A DNA stretch of 33,198 nt from Candidatus Gallacutalibacter stercoravium (GTDB taxonomy: Bacteria; Bacillota; Clostridia; Oscillospirales; Acutalibacteraceae), in NCBI GenBank assembly GCA_018716975.1, contig DVJE01000039.1, positions 1-33,198 of the forward strand, given 5' to 3'. The notes under the pieces were generated by a model, which saw only the letters and a program-made list of their open reading frames with translations, was not told the origin of the DNA and made no database searches. A program made the translations under genes and the position numbers. Positions 14,854-23,667 of the stretch are shown here, in pieces (within the stretch, counting starts at the first letter, position 1; each line of letters opens with the position of its first letter).

Positions 14854-17800
14854 ATGTTCAGAAAAAACAGGATAGCGTCTGTTTTGGTTTCGGTGCTGGT
14901 GGCTATAACCATAGCCGTCGGCAATGTAACGGCGGTTTTTGCCGCCGATATCCGGCAAGACGGCGCGCAAGCCACGGCCAACCGGGTGGGAAACGTTTAT
15001 TACGTGGATGCCTTCGATGGGGATGACGGCAACACCGGCACCAGCGAACGCCAGGCATGGCAAACGCTAAGCAAGGTGAGCCAACAGACTTTTGGCCCTG
15101 GCGACACCATTTTGTTTAAGCGCAACCAAACGTTTTCTGGTACGCTTAAATTAAACGGCAGCGGCACAAAAGACTATCCTATTACAGTGGACGCCTATGG
15201 CGGCGGAGAAAAACCGCACTTGACCACCTCTTTGGAAAAAGAGCAGGTGATCACGCTGCTGGATGGTTCCCATTGGGTCATTCAGAATTTGGAAATTACG
15301 GCTCCAAACGGCGGCGGAATCTGGATTGACTGCCCCAATGAAATTGTGGAAGATATCGAAATACGCAACATGACCTTCCACGATATTTCTCCAGATGAAA
15401 ATCACGACAGGGACGCAACCGATACAGCCGGCAACGGGCGTTTGGCCATTTTGGTGGGCAACAACCGGGTAAACGCCGACTTGTGGGTGGACAGCTACCT
15501 GAAAGATATCTTGATTGCCGATTGCGAATTTTACAATATGGACAACGGGATCAACACCCAAGGCAACTGCCTGTTTGAGTCAACAGGAAAGACCTATCCC
15601 AGAAACGAGAATATTGTAGTTGAAAACTGCAGCTTTCGGGATTTGTGGGGCGAAGCGGTAGTGCTTAGCAAAACCCGCGGCATGGTGGTGCGCAACTGCT
15701 CTATGATTAATACGGCCAAAGGTTGGAAAAACGCGGCGTTGGCAGCGGTATGGTATTGGGGTTGCCAGGAAAGCGTTGTTTCTAACTGCGAAATAGCCGG
15801 CCAGCAAAACGTTGCCGACGGTATGACGGTGGACTTTGATGATGAAACCGAAACCAGCGGCTATGAGTACATCTATTCTCATGATAACGTGCGCTTTATG
15901 CGCAACTGCTATTATGGCAGCCCCTATTACGGCGGCGACAACTGGGTGCGCTACTGCCTCTCGGTAAACGACAACGCCGCTGGTAACGATAACATGGGCG
16001 GTATTGGCGCCACAGGCGAGCGCCGCATGAAGTTTTATAACAACACGATTTACAACGGTTCTTACTTTACTATGCCGGGCGATGGCCAAGTGATTAAAAA
16101 CAATATCTTTTATATGCTGCCCGGCCAAAGTGTGCAATACCGCGGCGAAGATCTGGATATCAGCAACAACTGCTATTACAGCACAGATGGCTCTCCTGTT
16201 GGGGTGTATCAATACATCAACGGGCAGCTGGTTCCCTTTACCGATGAAGAGGGCCGGGTTGAGGCGGATCCCATGTTTGTAGACGTTAACGCCGACACCA
16301 AAGAGGGATTCCGGTTGCGCGCAGGCTCGCCTTGCATCGGCGCAGGCGTGGTAATGCCCGACAGAGGCCCCCAAGACTTGTATGGAACGCCTTTGACGGA
16401 TGACATGCACAACATCGGCGCTTATGAGGGGACAGGCGTTGTGGTTGGCGACAAAGATACATATACCGTGTCGGCGGAGTCGGATACCCCCGGCGTAACC
16501 TTTAACGGCACGGGAACGTTTGAAGAGGGCGCGGCTGTTACCGTATCTGCTGTTTTGCCCCAAGGTTACACCTTTGACCGGTGGACGGATGAAGACGGTA
16601 ACTTTTTAAGCTTTAACGAAACTTATGCCATTACCGACCTACAGGCCGATGTGGCCTTGAAGCTGGTGTGCGTGCAAAACACCGATTTGACCCAGGCGCC
16701 CGGCGTAACCGCCGAGGCGGAGAGCGAGTTTAGCGATGGGTACCAGGCGGACAAGGCCATTGACGGCACGATGGAAAACGACAGCCGATGGGCGTCAAAA
16801 ACAATTTCTGGTAAAGACGGCGCCACCGACACCTGGTTGACCATCGATTTGGGTGAGCCTAAAGCATTTTCTACGGTGGGGATAAACTGGGCCAGCGGCG
16901 CGGTGGACGTCAGCGGCATCGATTATACCATTCAAGTTTCACAGAATAAAGAAGATTGGACAACCGTGGCAACCGTTACCGGCAATGATGTGGCATTTCA
17001 ATACCGGTACCATGACTTTGCCGAATCGATAGCGCGGTATATCAAAATTCATATAACCAAATGCGAACCAGAAGCGCCATCTTCCATTTATGATGTGGCG
17101 GTTTATGCGCAGCGGCCGGAGCAAGCGCAGCGTGCCCTGATTACGGCCAACGTCAACGATAAGCTGTATGGGCGGGTAACCGGCGGCGGATGGTATCCTT
17201 TGGGCGCCACCGCAACCTTAACTGCTTCGCCCAGAGTGGGCTATGAGTTTGTTTGCTGGGTAGACGCTGACGGTAACGAGATTGAAACCAATCCGCTACA
17301 GGTTGAGGTTGAGGGGACCGGCGATAAGGCTTATACAGCCAGGTTCCGCCTAGAAAGCGAAGCGATACAAAGCTGTGAAGTCACGGCCCGCCCCAACAAT
17401 AATGAATACGGCACAGTGTTCGGGGCAGGGAGCTTTTCTTCAGGGCAAGATGTGACGCTGACGGCAGTGGCCAAAGAAGGCTACAAGTTTACCGGCTGGA
17501 CGGATACGCATGGGAGCCTTTTAAGCAACAGCGAGCGTTACACGGTTATTGGCCTAAGCGGCAATATTGAAGTGATTGCCAACTTTGCGCCGTATGAGCA
17601 GCCGGTTGTTTACAAAGTGTATAAAAATACGCCGAATAACAACAGCGTAAGCGGAGGCGGCGTTTACGAAGCGGGCGAGCAGGTGCTTTTTGTAGCTGCC
17701 GCGCAAGAGGGCTACCGCTTTATCGAGTGGCAAGATGCAGCGGGTAAAACTGTTGGCAGCCAGCCATTTTATGAAATAACCGCATCTGGTGACGGCGGCA

Positions 17801-19662
17801 GCTACACCGCCGTGTTTGAAAAGATCGAGGCCTATCATGTGGTTGCCCAGGCAAATATAGAGGCGGCTTCCATCACAGGCGCCGGCGATTATTTGCCGGG
17901 AAAATCTGCTACCTTGCGGGCGGAGGCCGTGCAAGGCTACCAATTTATGGGATGGTTGGATCAATCGGGCAACTTGCTGGGGGATCAACTGACGCTGACG
18001 ATTCAGAATATTCAGTCAGATTTGAATTTGGTTGCATGGTACCGGGTGCTGCCGACGGAGGATTTGGCATACGGCAAATCGGTAACCGTCAGCTCCACTT
18101 TTGATGATACGGGTGTCTATGCCGGTAACTATATTACCGACGGACCGGATACGATGTATCAAGACGGAAGGGAGAAGACTCGCTGGGCTTCCAGCACAGC
18201 CGCCGGCCCCCACTGGTTTTATGTGGATCTGGGCCAGCCCACGAAATTTGACACGGTTTCCATCGACTGGGAGATTGCCGTGGGCAACGGTTACACCATA
18301 TCGGTATCCGACGACGCAAGCACCTGGACTCCGGTGTGCACGATAGACGCCGGGGAAGCGGCGGGCTATGCCGGGGCACGAGCAGTACACAGCTTTGCAC
18401 CGGTAACCGCACGATATGTGAAGCTGGACGCGCCAGGAGGGGTACAGACTTTACATATTTCCTTGTATGATTTTAACATTCTCTCTAGTGAACATTTTAA
18501 CGTGAGCGCTTCGGTAAACGAACCATCTTATGGGGCAGTTATCGGAATGGGCGACTATGTGAAAGAAGATTTTGTTCAATTAACCGCCATCCCCAATGAT
18601 GGGTACCGCTTTGTTAGTTGGACTGATAGCGATGGTCAGATACTGGGTACCGATCCTACTTATCGCGTGATGAACATCCGCGAGGATATCAGTGTTCAGG
18701 CAAACTTTGAAAAAGTTCCGAAAACAGTAACAAGCATCGCTGTTGCACAGGCGCCGGATAAGGCAGAATACATGATTGGCGAGGCCCTGAGCACAGAAGG
18801 CGGTAAGTTGCTCATCACCTATTCTGACGGCAGCACGCAAGAGCTCCCCATAACAAAGGATATGGTAAGCGGGTTTGAGAGCGCCGTGCCGGGCGAGCAA
18901 GAGCTGACGGTGCAGTATGAAGGCAAAACAGCTACCTTTACCGTAACCGTAAAGCAGCCAGTGGCCGTAGTGGTAACAGGCATCTCCATTCTTCAGACGC
19001 CGGATAAGACCGGGTACGTTGTGGGCGAGGCCCTGAGCACGGAAGGCGGCAGGTTGCTGGTGACCTATTCCGACGGCAGCACGCAAGAGCTCCCCATAAC
19101 AACGGATATGGTAAGCGGGTTTGACAGCGCTGTGCCGGGCGAGCAAGAGCTGACGGTGCTGTATGAAGGCAAAACAGCCACCTTTACCGTAACCGTAAAG
19201 CAGCCAGTGGCTGTAGTGGTAACAGGCATCGCTATTGCACAAGCGCCGGATAAGGCAGAATACATGATTGGCGAGGCCCTGAGCACAGAAGGCGGCAGGT
19301 TGCTCATCACCTATTCCGACGGCAGCACGCAAGAGCTCCCCATAACAACGGATATGGTAAGCGGGTTTGACAGCGCCGTGCCAGGCGAGCAAAAGCTGAC
19401 GGTGACGTATGAAGGCAAAACAGCTACCTTTACCGTTGTGGTAAAAGAAAAGGCGGCAGAAAAGCCCGAATCGGAAACGGAAGCGGTTAAGGAACAAAAG
19501 GATCCTGCCAGCGAGCAACAACAGCAAAGTAACACCGGACCAAGTACAGGAGAAAGCGCCTCGTCTATACCGGCAATAGTGGCGTTGGCCGCGCTGGGGG
19601 TGCTAGCGCTTTTGGTGGCTGTCAAAAAGTCTTCTAAGAAATCTAAGATTGATTTTCATTAA
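14854..19662 (+). CDS. giant multidomain surface protein (beta-helix, InlB-type, F5/8C and Ig-like repeats)
   Basis: 1602 residues. A signal peptide covers residues 1 to about 31 (hydrophobic VLVSVLVAITIAV, then VFA-AD). Residues 48-529 form a right-handed parallel beta-helix (VYYVDAFDGDDGNTGTSE ... NIGAYEG), as in polysaccharide lyases and adhesins. InlB-B-type repeats ('GYxFxxWxDxxGN/xLxxxxxY') occur near 535-608, 758-840, 845-915, 918-990, 994-1065 and 1213-1288. F5/8 type C (discoidin) carbohydrate-binding-like domains lie at about 612-750 (DKAIDGTMENDSRWAS ... WLTIDLG) and 1068-1209 (ITDGPDTMYQDG, WFYVDLG). Three nearly identical bacterial Ig-like (Big_3) units fill 1290-1530, then a charged Q/E-rich stretch, GPSTGE, a hydrophobic helix and KKSSKKSKIDFH. 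That tail resembles an NPxTG-class sortase signal. The protein is probably displayed on the wall, binding or processing host or plant glycans. AGAGGGGGAAG precedes the ATG. Confidence 0.88.
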   Translation: MFRKNRIASVLVSVLVAITIAVGNVTAVFAADIRQDGAQATANRVGNVYYVDAFDGDDGNTGTSERQAWQTLSKVSQQTFGPGDTILFKRNQTFSGTLKLNGSGTKDYPITVDAYGGGEKPHLTTSLEKEQVITLLDGSHWVIQNLEITAPNGGGIWIDCPNEIVEDIEIRNMTFHDISPDENHDRDATDTAGNGRLAILVGNNRVNADLWVDSYLKDILIADCEFYNMDNGINTQGNCLFESTGKTYPRNENIVVENCSFRDLWGEAVVLSKTRGMVVRNCSMINTAKGWKNAALAAVWYWGCQESVVSNCEIAGQQNVADGMTVDFDDETETSGYEYIYSHDNVRFMRNCYYGSPYYGGDNWVRYCLSVNDNAAGNDNMGGIGATGERRMKFYNNTIYNGSYFTMPGDGQVIKNNIFYMLPGQSVQYRGEDLDISNNCYYSTDGSPVGVYQYINGQLVPFTDEEGRVEADPMFVDVNADTKEGFRLRAGSPCIGAGVVMPDRGPQDLYGTPLTDDMHNIGAYEGTGVVVGDKDTYTVSAESDTPGVTFNGTGTFEEGAAVTVSAVLPQGYTFDRWTDEDGNFLSFNETYAITDLQADVALKLVCVQNTDLTQAPGVTAEAESEFSDGYQADKAIDGTMENDSRWASKTISGKDGATDTWLTIDLGEPKAFSTVGINWASGAVDVSGIDYTIQVSQNKEDWTTVATVTGNDVAFQYRYHDFAESIARYIKIHITKCEPEAPSSIYDVAVYAQRPEQAQRALITANVNDKLYGRVTGGGWYPLGATATLTASPRVGYEFVCWVDADGNEIETNPLQVEVEGTGDKAYTARFRLESEAIQSCEVTARPNNNEYGTVFGAGSFSSGQDVTLTAVAKEGYKFTGWTDTHGSLLSNSERYTVIGLSGNIEVIANFAPYEQPVVYKVYKNTPNNNSVSGGGVYEAGEQVLFVAAAQEGYRFIEWQDAAGKTVGSQPFYEITASGDGGSYTAVFEKIEAYHVVAQANIEAASITGAGDYLPGKSATLRAEAVQGYQFMGWLDQSGNLLGDQLTLTIQNIQSDLNLVAWYRVLPTEDLAYGKSVTVSSTFDDTGVYAGNYITDGPDTMYQDGREKTRWASSTAAGPHWFYVDLGQPTKFDTVSIDWEIAVGNGYTISVSDDASTWTPVCTIDAGEAAGYAGARAVHSFAPVTARYVKLDAPGGVQTLHISLYDFNILSSEHFNVSASVNEPSYGAVIGMGDYVKEDFVQLTAIPNDGYRFVSWTDSDGQILGTDPTYRVMNIREDISVQANFEKVPKTVTSIAVAQAPDKAEYMIGEALSTEGGKLLITYSDGSTQELPITKDMVSGFESAVPGEQELTVQYEGKTATFTVTVKQPVAVVVTGISILQTPDKTGYVVGEALSTEGGRLLVTYSDGSTQELPITTDMVSGFDSAVPGEQELTVLYEGKTATFTVTVKQPVAVVVTGIAIAQAPDKAEYMIGEALSTEGGRLLITYSDGSTQELPITTDMVSGFDSAVPGEQKLTVTYEGKTATFTVVVKEKAAEKPESETEAVKEQKDPASEQQQQSNTGPSTGESASSIPAIVALAALGVLALLVAVKKSSKKSKIDFH
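18727..19440 (+). repeat. three tandem near-identical ~240-bp repeats encoding Ig-like domains
   Basis: Units begin near 18727, 18967 and 19210. All three share long almost identical stretches, such as GCACGCAAGAGCTCCCCATA and ATGGTAAGCGGGTTTGA, with only scattered substitutions. Encoded units start with 'V(T)(S/G)I', continue through 'QAPDK..Y..GEALSTEGG' and end with 'EGKTATFTV'. The similarity implies recent expansion and possible copy-number variation. Confidence 0.92.
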
Positions 19663-19694
19663 ATTTTTGTCACAGCTATGAATCAATAGGCATG

Positions 19695-19728
19695 CGTGGA
19701 GCTGGTAGAAATACCAGCTCCACGTTTT
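19695..19728 (+). terminator. strong terminator after the giant surface-protein gene
   Basis: A perfect 13-bp stem, CGTGGAGCTGGTA (19695-19707) with TACCAGCTCCACG (19712-19724), closes a GAAA tetraloop and is followed by TTTT. It lies about 33 bases after the stop codon. Confidence 0.93.
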
Positions 19729-20040
19729 GGAATGGAGAAAAGATGCCGTAAAAAGATAAATGGGCTGCAAAAGTCTTCGTGGCGAGGGGGCGATATATCA
19801 AAGTTGACGGTGCGGGTTCAGAGAGACAATGCGTCTAGAATAGAGATTGCCAAAGGGATGGGTCTGTTCCGCATAACGCGATGGAAGAGTTAGGCATCGC
19901 AACGCCACAAATAGAAGTGGTTTGGGCGTTTTTCGCAAAAATATTTTCTACGTACAAGCGCTTAGCGTTTCATAGCAGGGGTATGCTATTATTAATTTTA
20001 GCATTTTCGTGGACACAGCAACCTAGCGGGCGAAAAGTTC
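19729..20040. other. intergenic stretch without a supported gene
   Basis: About 310 bases between the terminator and the promoter of the small regulator gene. Two short open frames exist on the plus strand (19696-19893 and 19881-20069), but one begins inside the terminator hairpin, neither has a convincing ribosome binding site and their composition is not protein-like. Nothing else recognised. Confidence 0.5.
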
Positions 20041-20070
20041 TTGCGTTGCCGGAGGCATTTGTGCTATGAT
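20041..20070 (+). promoter_or_regulatory. candidate extended -10 promoter for the small regulator gene
   Basis: TTGCGT (20041-20046), 18-base spacer, TATGAT (20065-20070) preceded by TG one base upstream (extended -10). It lies about 40 bases before the start codon. Confidence 0.5.
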
Positions 20071-20108
20071 CTTACCAAAGAATTATTTTATAGAAAAGAG
20101 GTTTTGTG

Positions 20109-20363
20109 ATGAATTGCTATTACATTATCGGCTTGCGAGTGGATCACCGCAGAAACAACGCGCTGAACCTGCAAAAAGCGCTGACCGAATTTGGTTGCCA
20201 TATTAAGCTGCGGGTGGGGCTTCACGAAACCAGCGAGGATTTCTGCTCAGACGACGGGGTCATTATGCTGCAGGTTTGCGGCGACGAGGCCACCGTTACC
20301 AAAATGGTGGAAGCGTTTAACGCCATAGAGGGCATCAGCGCCAAGCTGATGGATTTAAACTAA
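20109..20363 (+). CDS. iron-only hydrogenase system regulator-like small protein (TM1266 type)
   Basis: 84 residues from ATG 20109 (GTG 20106 is directly upstream in frame; AAAGAGG about 7 bases before ATG favours 20109). The layout is a small ferredoxin-like/ACT-like fold: strand YYIIGLRVDHRRNNALNLQKAL (helix), strand IKLRVGLHETSEDF, strand GVIMLQVCGDEATVTKMVEAFNAI (helix), last strand GISAKLMDLN. This matches the family annotated as 'iron-only hydrogenase system regulator', related to the NikR C-terminal domain, whose members usually sit near hydrogenase maturation genes. Here no hydrogenase gene is visible; it stands alone between a terminator and another terminator. The regulatory role is family annotation, not shown here. 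The cysteines (C4, one in the middle and one in LQVCGD) are noted. Confidence 0.7.
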   Translation: MNCYYIIGLRVDHRRNNALNLQKALTEFGCHIKLRVGLHETSEDFCSDDGVIMLQVCGDEATVTKMVEAFNAIEGISAKLMDLN

Positions 20364-20383
20364 AATATGTGCCGGTATATGCA

Positions 20384-20422
20384 AAAAGCGCCGCTGCGGT
20401 TCATAAGCCGTGCGGCGCTTTT
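20384..20422 (+). terminator. terminator of the small regulator gene
   Basis: AAAAGCGCCGC (20384-20394) pairs perfectly with GCGGCGCTTTT (20412-20422), with inner CGG/CCG pairing in the loop. The final T-run comes from the stem end. It lies about 20 bases after the stop codon. Confidence 0.88.
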
Positions 20423-20699
20423 GTGATTTTATCCGCTTTAGCGAAAAGGCAACTCCCCGCCCTCGGCTAGGCCGGGGAGAAAAAAGATTTTGCTTCAAGC
20501 ATAGAGCCAAGCGAGAAAGAACCAGCAGCCTTACCGCAATAGAAGGGGATCGAGTACGTGCTGCAATCAAAACAAAATTTCAGTGCTTCTGGATCGGCAG
20601 GTTGTAGGCTCTAATCAACCAACGGAAGTTGACACTTTGCTGGGATTAGAGCAGCGTTCTTTTGCTGAGATCATGTGCAGGAAAGGCTACCGGTTTGGC
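20423..20699. other. gene-free stretch with two inverted repeats
   Basis: Between the regulator terminator and the histidine kinase stop. CTCCCCG...CGGGGAG (about 20453-20479) forms a hairpin flanked by AAAAAAG; on the minus strand it is followed by TTGCCTTTT, so it could end the kinase transcript weakly. Further on, GCTCTAATC (20608-20616) pairs with GATTAGAGC (20644-20652) around a 27-base loop. Short open frames here are arginine/serine-rich and not convincing. It may be a non-coding repeat element or remnant. Confidence 0.45.
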
Positions 20700-23240
20700 T
20701 TATTGTTTAAGGAACTTTTGCAGTAGCCGCAGCAGTTCGTCCATATCGAGCGGTTTGGCAATATGGGCGTTCATGCCTGCAGCTATGGTGGCGGCAATAT
20801 CTTCGGCAAAGGCGTTGGCGGTTACCGCAATAATGGGCACCAGCCCGGCGTCCGGACGACGTAGAGCGCGAATACGTCTGGTAGCTTCGCAACCATCCAT
20901 TTCGGGCATTTGCACATCCATTAAAACGGCGTCAAAGGTAAAGGGGGGCGATTGCGCAAACAGCTGCAAGGCCTGCGCGCCGTTGGATGCTGGGGTAACC
21001 TGAAGGCCGTGGATGGAAAGCAGCTCGCTGGCTATCTCCCTGTTCACAGTATTGTCTTCGGCCAGCAAAATGTGGCGCCCTATCAGCGGGGGTGCAGCCG
21101 GATTTTGCCTATCCTGCTGCCCGGTGGAGCCGTTTGCCTCCTGTGCAACAGGAAAGGGCAGGATAATAGTAAAACAGCTGCCGCGTCCGGGGGCGCTTTG
21201 CACAGAAATTTCGCCGTTCATTTGGGCCACCAGGCTTTTGGTTATCGGCATGCCTAACCCTGTGCCCACAGTTTGTTTTTCGCGAAAGCGCATTTCGCGG
21301 CTGTAGGGTTCAAACAGATGGGGCAAGAAATCTTCTGACATGCCGATGCCTGTGTCGGCAATGATAAATTTATATTTGGCAAATTCCCCCTCGCTTTCGA
21401 TTTGATGAACCGAGAGCGAAATGCAGCCGCCCCGGTTGGTAAATTTAAGCGCGTTAGAAAGTAGGTTGTTAAGAATTTGCTGGATGCGGAAGGGATCCCC
21501 CAACACCAGATTATTTTCGATAGTAAGCTGTGTAGTTAGCGTTTTATTCTCGCTCTGCGCCTGAATGCGAAAAGGCGCTGCGCATTCTTCAATACAGTTG
21601 GACAGATGAAATTGCCTATTATTGAGCATCACCTTGCCTTGTTCCAGCCGGGACATATCTAAAATATCATTAATTAGCCCCAGCAGTTGGCGGCTGGAAA
21701 TCTTTATCTTTTTTAGATAGCCGGCGGTTTTCTGGGGATCCCCGGCGGATTGCTCCGCCAACTGTGAAAGGCCGATGATGGCGTTGAGCGGGGTGCGCAT
21801 ATCGTGCGACATGTTGCGAAAAAAACTTTGCTTGGCCGCCTCGTTTTGCCGGGCCATTTCCAGCGCGTCTTGAAGCAGCTTGCGTTGCCGCAACTGGGCC
21901 TGCTTTTCTTGCTCCACTTCGCGAAAGCAAAGCACCACTTCCCCCGGCGCCAAAGATTCGTCAAACAGGATCCGCACGCTGACCCATCGGTATTCCTCGC
22001 CGAACCGCCGCAGAAAATCGCCGCCGAAATCCCGCACGCGCCGGGCCACCAAGCGCCGGATATTATCTATGGAAAATGTTTCGGCAAATTCTTTATAGGC
22101 GTCGGCCTCAATGATTTCACCTACCGTGCGCAACAGCCGATCGTAGGGCCCGGTGGGAGGAATGCGGTTGCGCACATAATCGGAGCCCTTTATCATCTCA
22201 TAAGTGTTTTGACCGAAATCTACCCGGTAAAGAGCGTAATAGGAGTTGCCCAACACCTGCACGGTTTCATTGGTGCGTTTAATGCGGGCGTTATATTTTT
22301 TTTCGCGCCAGGCCACGCCGGCAAGCGCCAGCGAAAACAGGCCGATGATAAGAAGGAAAAAAAGAAAAAACCAGTTTAGGTTCCCTAAAATGTTGGCGTA
22401 AGGGACGGTAACGATGGAAAACCAGCCGTTATCCATACGGGTATAATAAACCGCCCGCCGGCTACCACTTAAGTCGGTGATATAAGAATCATAGCGTTCG
22501 AAACTCCCGGACTTGATCTGTATAATAACATTGTGCAAATAGGCCTGTAACTCACCAGCCGGATAGGTTAAATCCGTTTGTTTATAAATGAGAGCACCTG
22601 CGCTGTCGCACAAGAAAAAGGAATCCCCCTGTTTCAGTTCCAAAGAACCGGTTTGAAAACGGAGGCGCTCGGGGAAGATATCAAAAGCCAAAACCGCGTT
22701 GGCGTTGCGGCACATTTGCGCGGCGGTTATTACGTCTCTGCCGGTGATAGCATCGGTATAAACGTTGGTGAATACCACCTCGCCGGCTGCTGCGGCCGCT
22801 GCTTGATACCATTGAGCGGCATAAACATCATAGGTTTCATCCCCTGCCCAAGGGTTGGCCGCCAATATCTTGCCGTTTATCACAAGGTAGGGATCCACCA
22901 CGCCGCTACCCAAAACCGTGTTGAGGCGTGAAAAATACAGATTGGCCCATGCCAGAAGCTCTTGCTCCGTTTCGCCGCCATCAATTCTCTGTTCCACAGA
23001 AGCCGTACCGAAGGAAAGAAGGGTTTTGTATGCAGATAGGCAGCTGTGCTCTTCCGCAGCATAGCTACGGGCCAATGCCTGGCCGGTTTCTTGCGCGTTT
23101 TTCAGCAAAGACAGGCGCACCATCAAGATGCCGGTGGCGGCCAAGAGGACGAGCGCGGCAAAAGCGGCCAGGTTTAGGCGTATGCCGTGCAAAGAATCTT
23201 TTGATTTTATCGCTTTTCGGCCTCGTAAATTTTGTTTCAT
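20700..23240 (-). CDS. Cache-domain hybrid sensor histidine kinase with receiver domain
   Basis: 846 residues. The first membrane helix lies at about 25-45 and the second at about 290-312 (WFFLFFLLIIGLFSLALAGV). Between them is an extracytoplasmic sensor of the dCache type (DPYLVINGKILAANPWAG, QWYQAAAAAAGEVVFTNVYTDAITGRDVITAAQ, DNGWFSIVTVPY). A PAS-like cytoplasmic region follows (YALYRVDFGQNTYEMIKG ... YRWVSVRILFD). HisKA has phospho-acceptor H479 in SHDMRTPLN. The HATPase shows NNLLSNALKF (N box), DTGIGM (G1) and GTGLGM (G2). The C-terminal receiver has D775 in LMDVQMPEMDG and the switch residues TAN and K in HIAKPLD. It would sense a small extracellular ligand and pass phosphate to its own receiver; no HPt protein or separate response regulator is nearby. 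AGGAGG precedes the ATG by about 13 bases. Confidence 0.93.
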   Translation of the reverse strand: MKQNLRGRKAIKSKDSLHGIRLNLAAFAALVLLAATGILMVRLSLLKNAQETGQALARSYAAEEHSCLSAYKTLLSFGTASVEQRIDGGETEQELLAWANLYFSRLNTVLGSGVVDPYLVINGKILAANPWAGDETYDVYAAQWYQAAAAAAGEVVFTNVYTDAITGRDVITAAQMCRNANAVLAFDIFPERLRFQTGSLELKQGDSFFLCDSAGALIYKQTDLTYPAGELQAYLHNVIIQIKSGSFERYDSYITDLSGSRRAVYYTRMDNGWFSIVTVPYANILGNLNWFFLFFLLIIGLFSLALAGVAWREKKYNARIKRTNETVQVLGNSYYALYRVDFGQNTYEMIKGSDYVRNRIPPTGPYDRLLRTVGEIIEADAYKEFAETFSIDNIRRLVARRVRDFGGDFLRRFGEEYRWVSVRILFDESLAPGEVVLCFREVEQEKQAQLRQRKLLQDALEMARQNEAAKQSFFRNMSHDMRTPLNAIIGLSQLAEQSAGDPQKTAGYLKKIKISSRQLLGLINDILDMSRLEQGKVMLNNRQFHLSNCIEECAAPFRIQAQSENKTLTTQLTIENNLVLGDPFRIQQILNNLLSNALKFTNRGGCISLSVHQIESEGEFAKYKFIIADTGIGMSEDFLPHLFEPYSREMRFREKQTVGTGLGMPITKSLVAQMNGEISVQSAPGRGSCFTIILPFPVAQEANGSTGQQDRQNPAAPPLIGRHILLAEDNTVNREIASELLSIHGLQVTPASNGAQALQLFAQSPPFTFDAVLMDVQMPEMDGCEATRRIRALRRPDAGLVPIIAVTANAFAEDIAATIAAGMNAHIAKPLDMDELLRLLQKFLKQ

Positions 23241-23409
23241 ATGGTGCGCTGCGTCCTCCTTCTTGTGCTTTGATCAAATTTTTACCTTTTCGCCGGTTTG
23301 TTTTACAGATAGTATGACGAAAATGATGGGCTGGAACACAGCGTATGCCCAAATTCTACACGATACAAATTCAGGAAAAGTTGCCCAAAGAGGCAAGCAG
23401 GCACAAGAA

Positions 23410-23444
23410 CGCCCCGCTTGGGCAGATGAAATCCCAGCGGGGCG
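23410..23444 (-). terminator. hairpin after the small ORF downstream of the DtxR-type gene
   Basis: CGCCCCGCTTGGG (23410-23422) pairs with CCCAGCGGGGCG (23433-23444) with one bulged base. On the minus strand it begins a few bases after the TAG at 23451-23449 and is followed by TTCTTGTG, a weak T-tract. It may end the regulator operon. Confidence 0.6.
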
Positions 23445-23448
23445 GGGC

Positions 23449-23667
23449 CTAACAACGGCTATTGTTTTGCAGATTATTTTTGTGCTCAATTTCACTTTCT
23501 ACGGGCGGTTTAACGGATGTTGTTTCGTTTTGGGGGATGGCGTTGCGGTAAGCATTTTTCAGCGTTCTTCGGGCAACGGCCTTTACCGCTGTGCAAAAGG
23601 CAGAAACCACAGCCGCCGTTAGGGTGGAGGCAACCACTTGCCCCAAGGTTGGCAATGTGCTATTCAT
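23449..23667 (-). CDS. short hypothetical protein overlapping the DtxR-type gene
   Basis: 72 residues. The start ATG (23667-23665) overlaps the last codons of the upstream regulator (stop 23662-23660), and TTTGGAGGAAG lies about 6 bases before it, so translation by coupling is well supported. The sequence starts MNSTLPTLGQVVASTLTAAVVSAFCTAV, a moderately hydrophobic amphipathic helix, then a basic segment (KAVARRTLKNAYRNA) and a polar tail ending NNLQNNSRC. It may associate with the membrane. I do not recognise it. Context suggests a metal-homeostasis accessory or simply a co-expressed small protein; no metal-binding cluster is visible. Confidence 0.55.
   Translation of the reverse strand: MNSTLPTLGQVVASTLTAAVVSAFCTAVKAVARRTLKNAYRNAIPQNETTSVKPPVESEIEHKNNLQNNSRC

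Noticed and set aside
15580-16563. Minus-strand open frame inside the giant surface-protein gene
   Set aside because: The plus strand encodes a continuous beta-helix domain here; the antisense frame is low-complexity H/A/V-rich with no start signal.
18727-19440. CRISPR-like regular repeats
   Set aside because: The repeats are about 240 bp, contiguous and in frame, encoding Ig-like domains; there are no short repeats with unique spacers.
18580-19527. Repetitive minus-strand open frame opposite the Ig-like repeats
   Set aside because: Its repeats simply reflect the tandem DNA repeats of the real plus-strand gene.
19696-20069. Two short plus-strand open frames after the giant gene
   Set aside because: One begins inside the terminator hairpin, and neither has a good ribosome binding site or protein-like composition.
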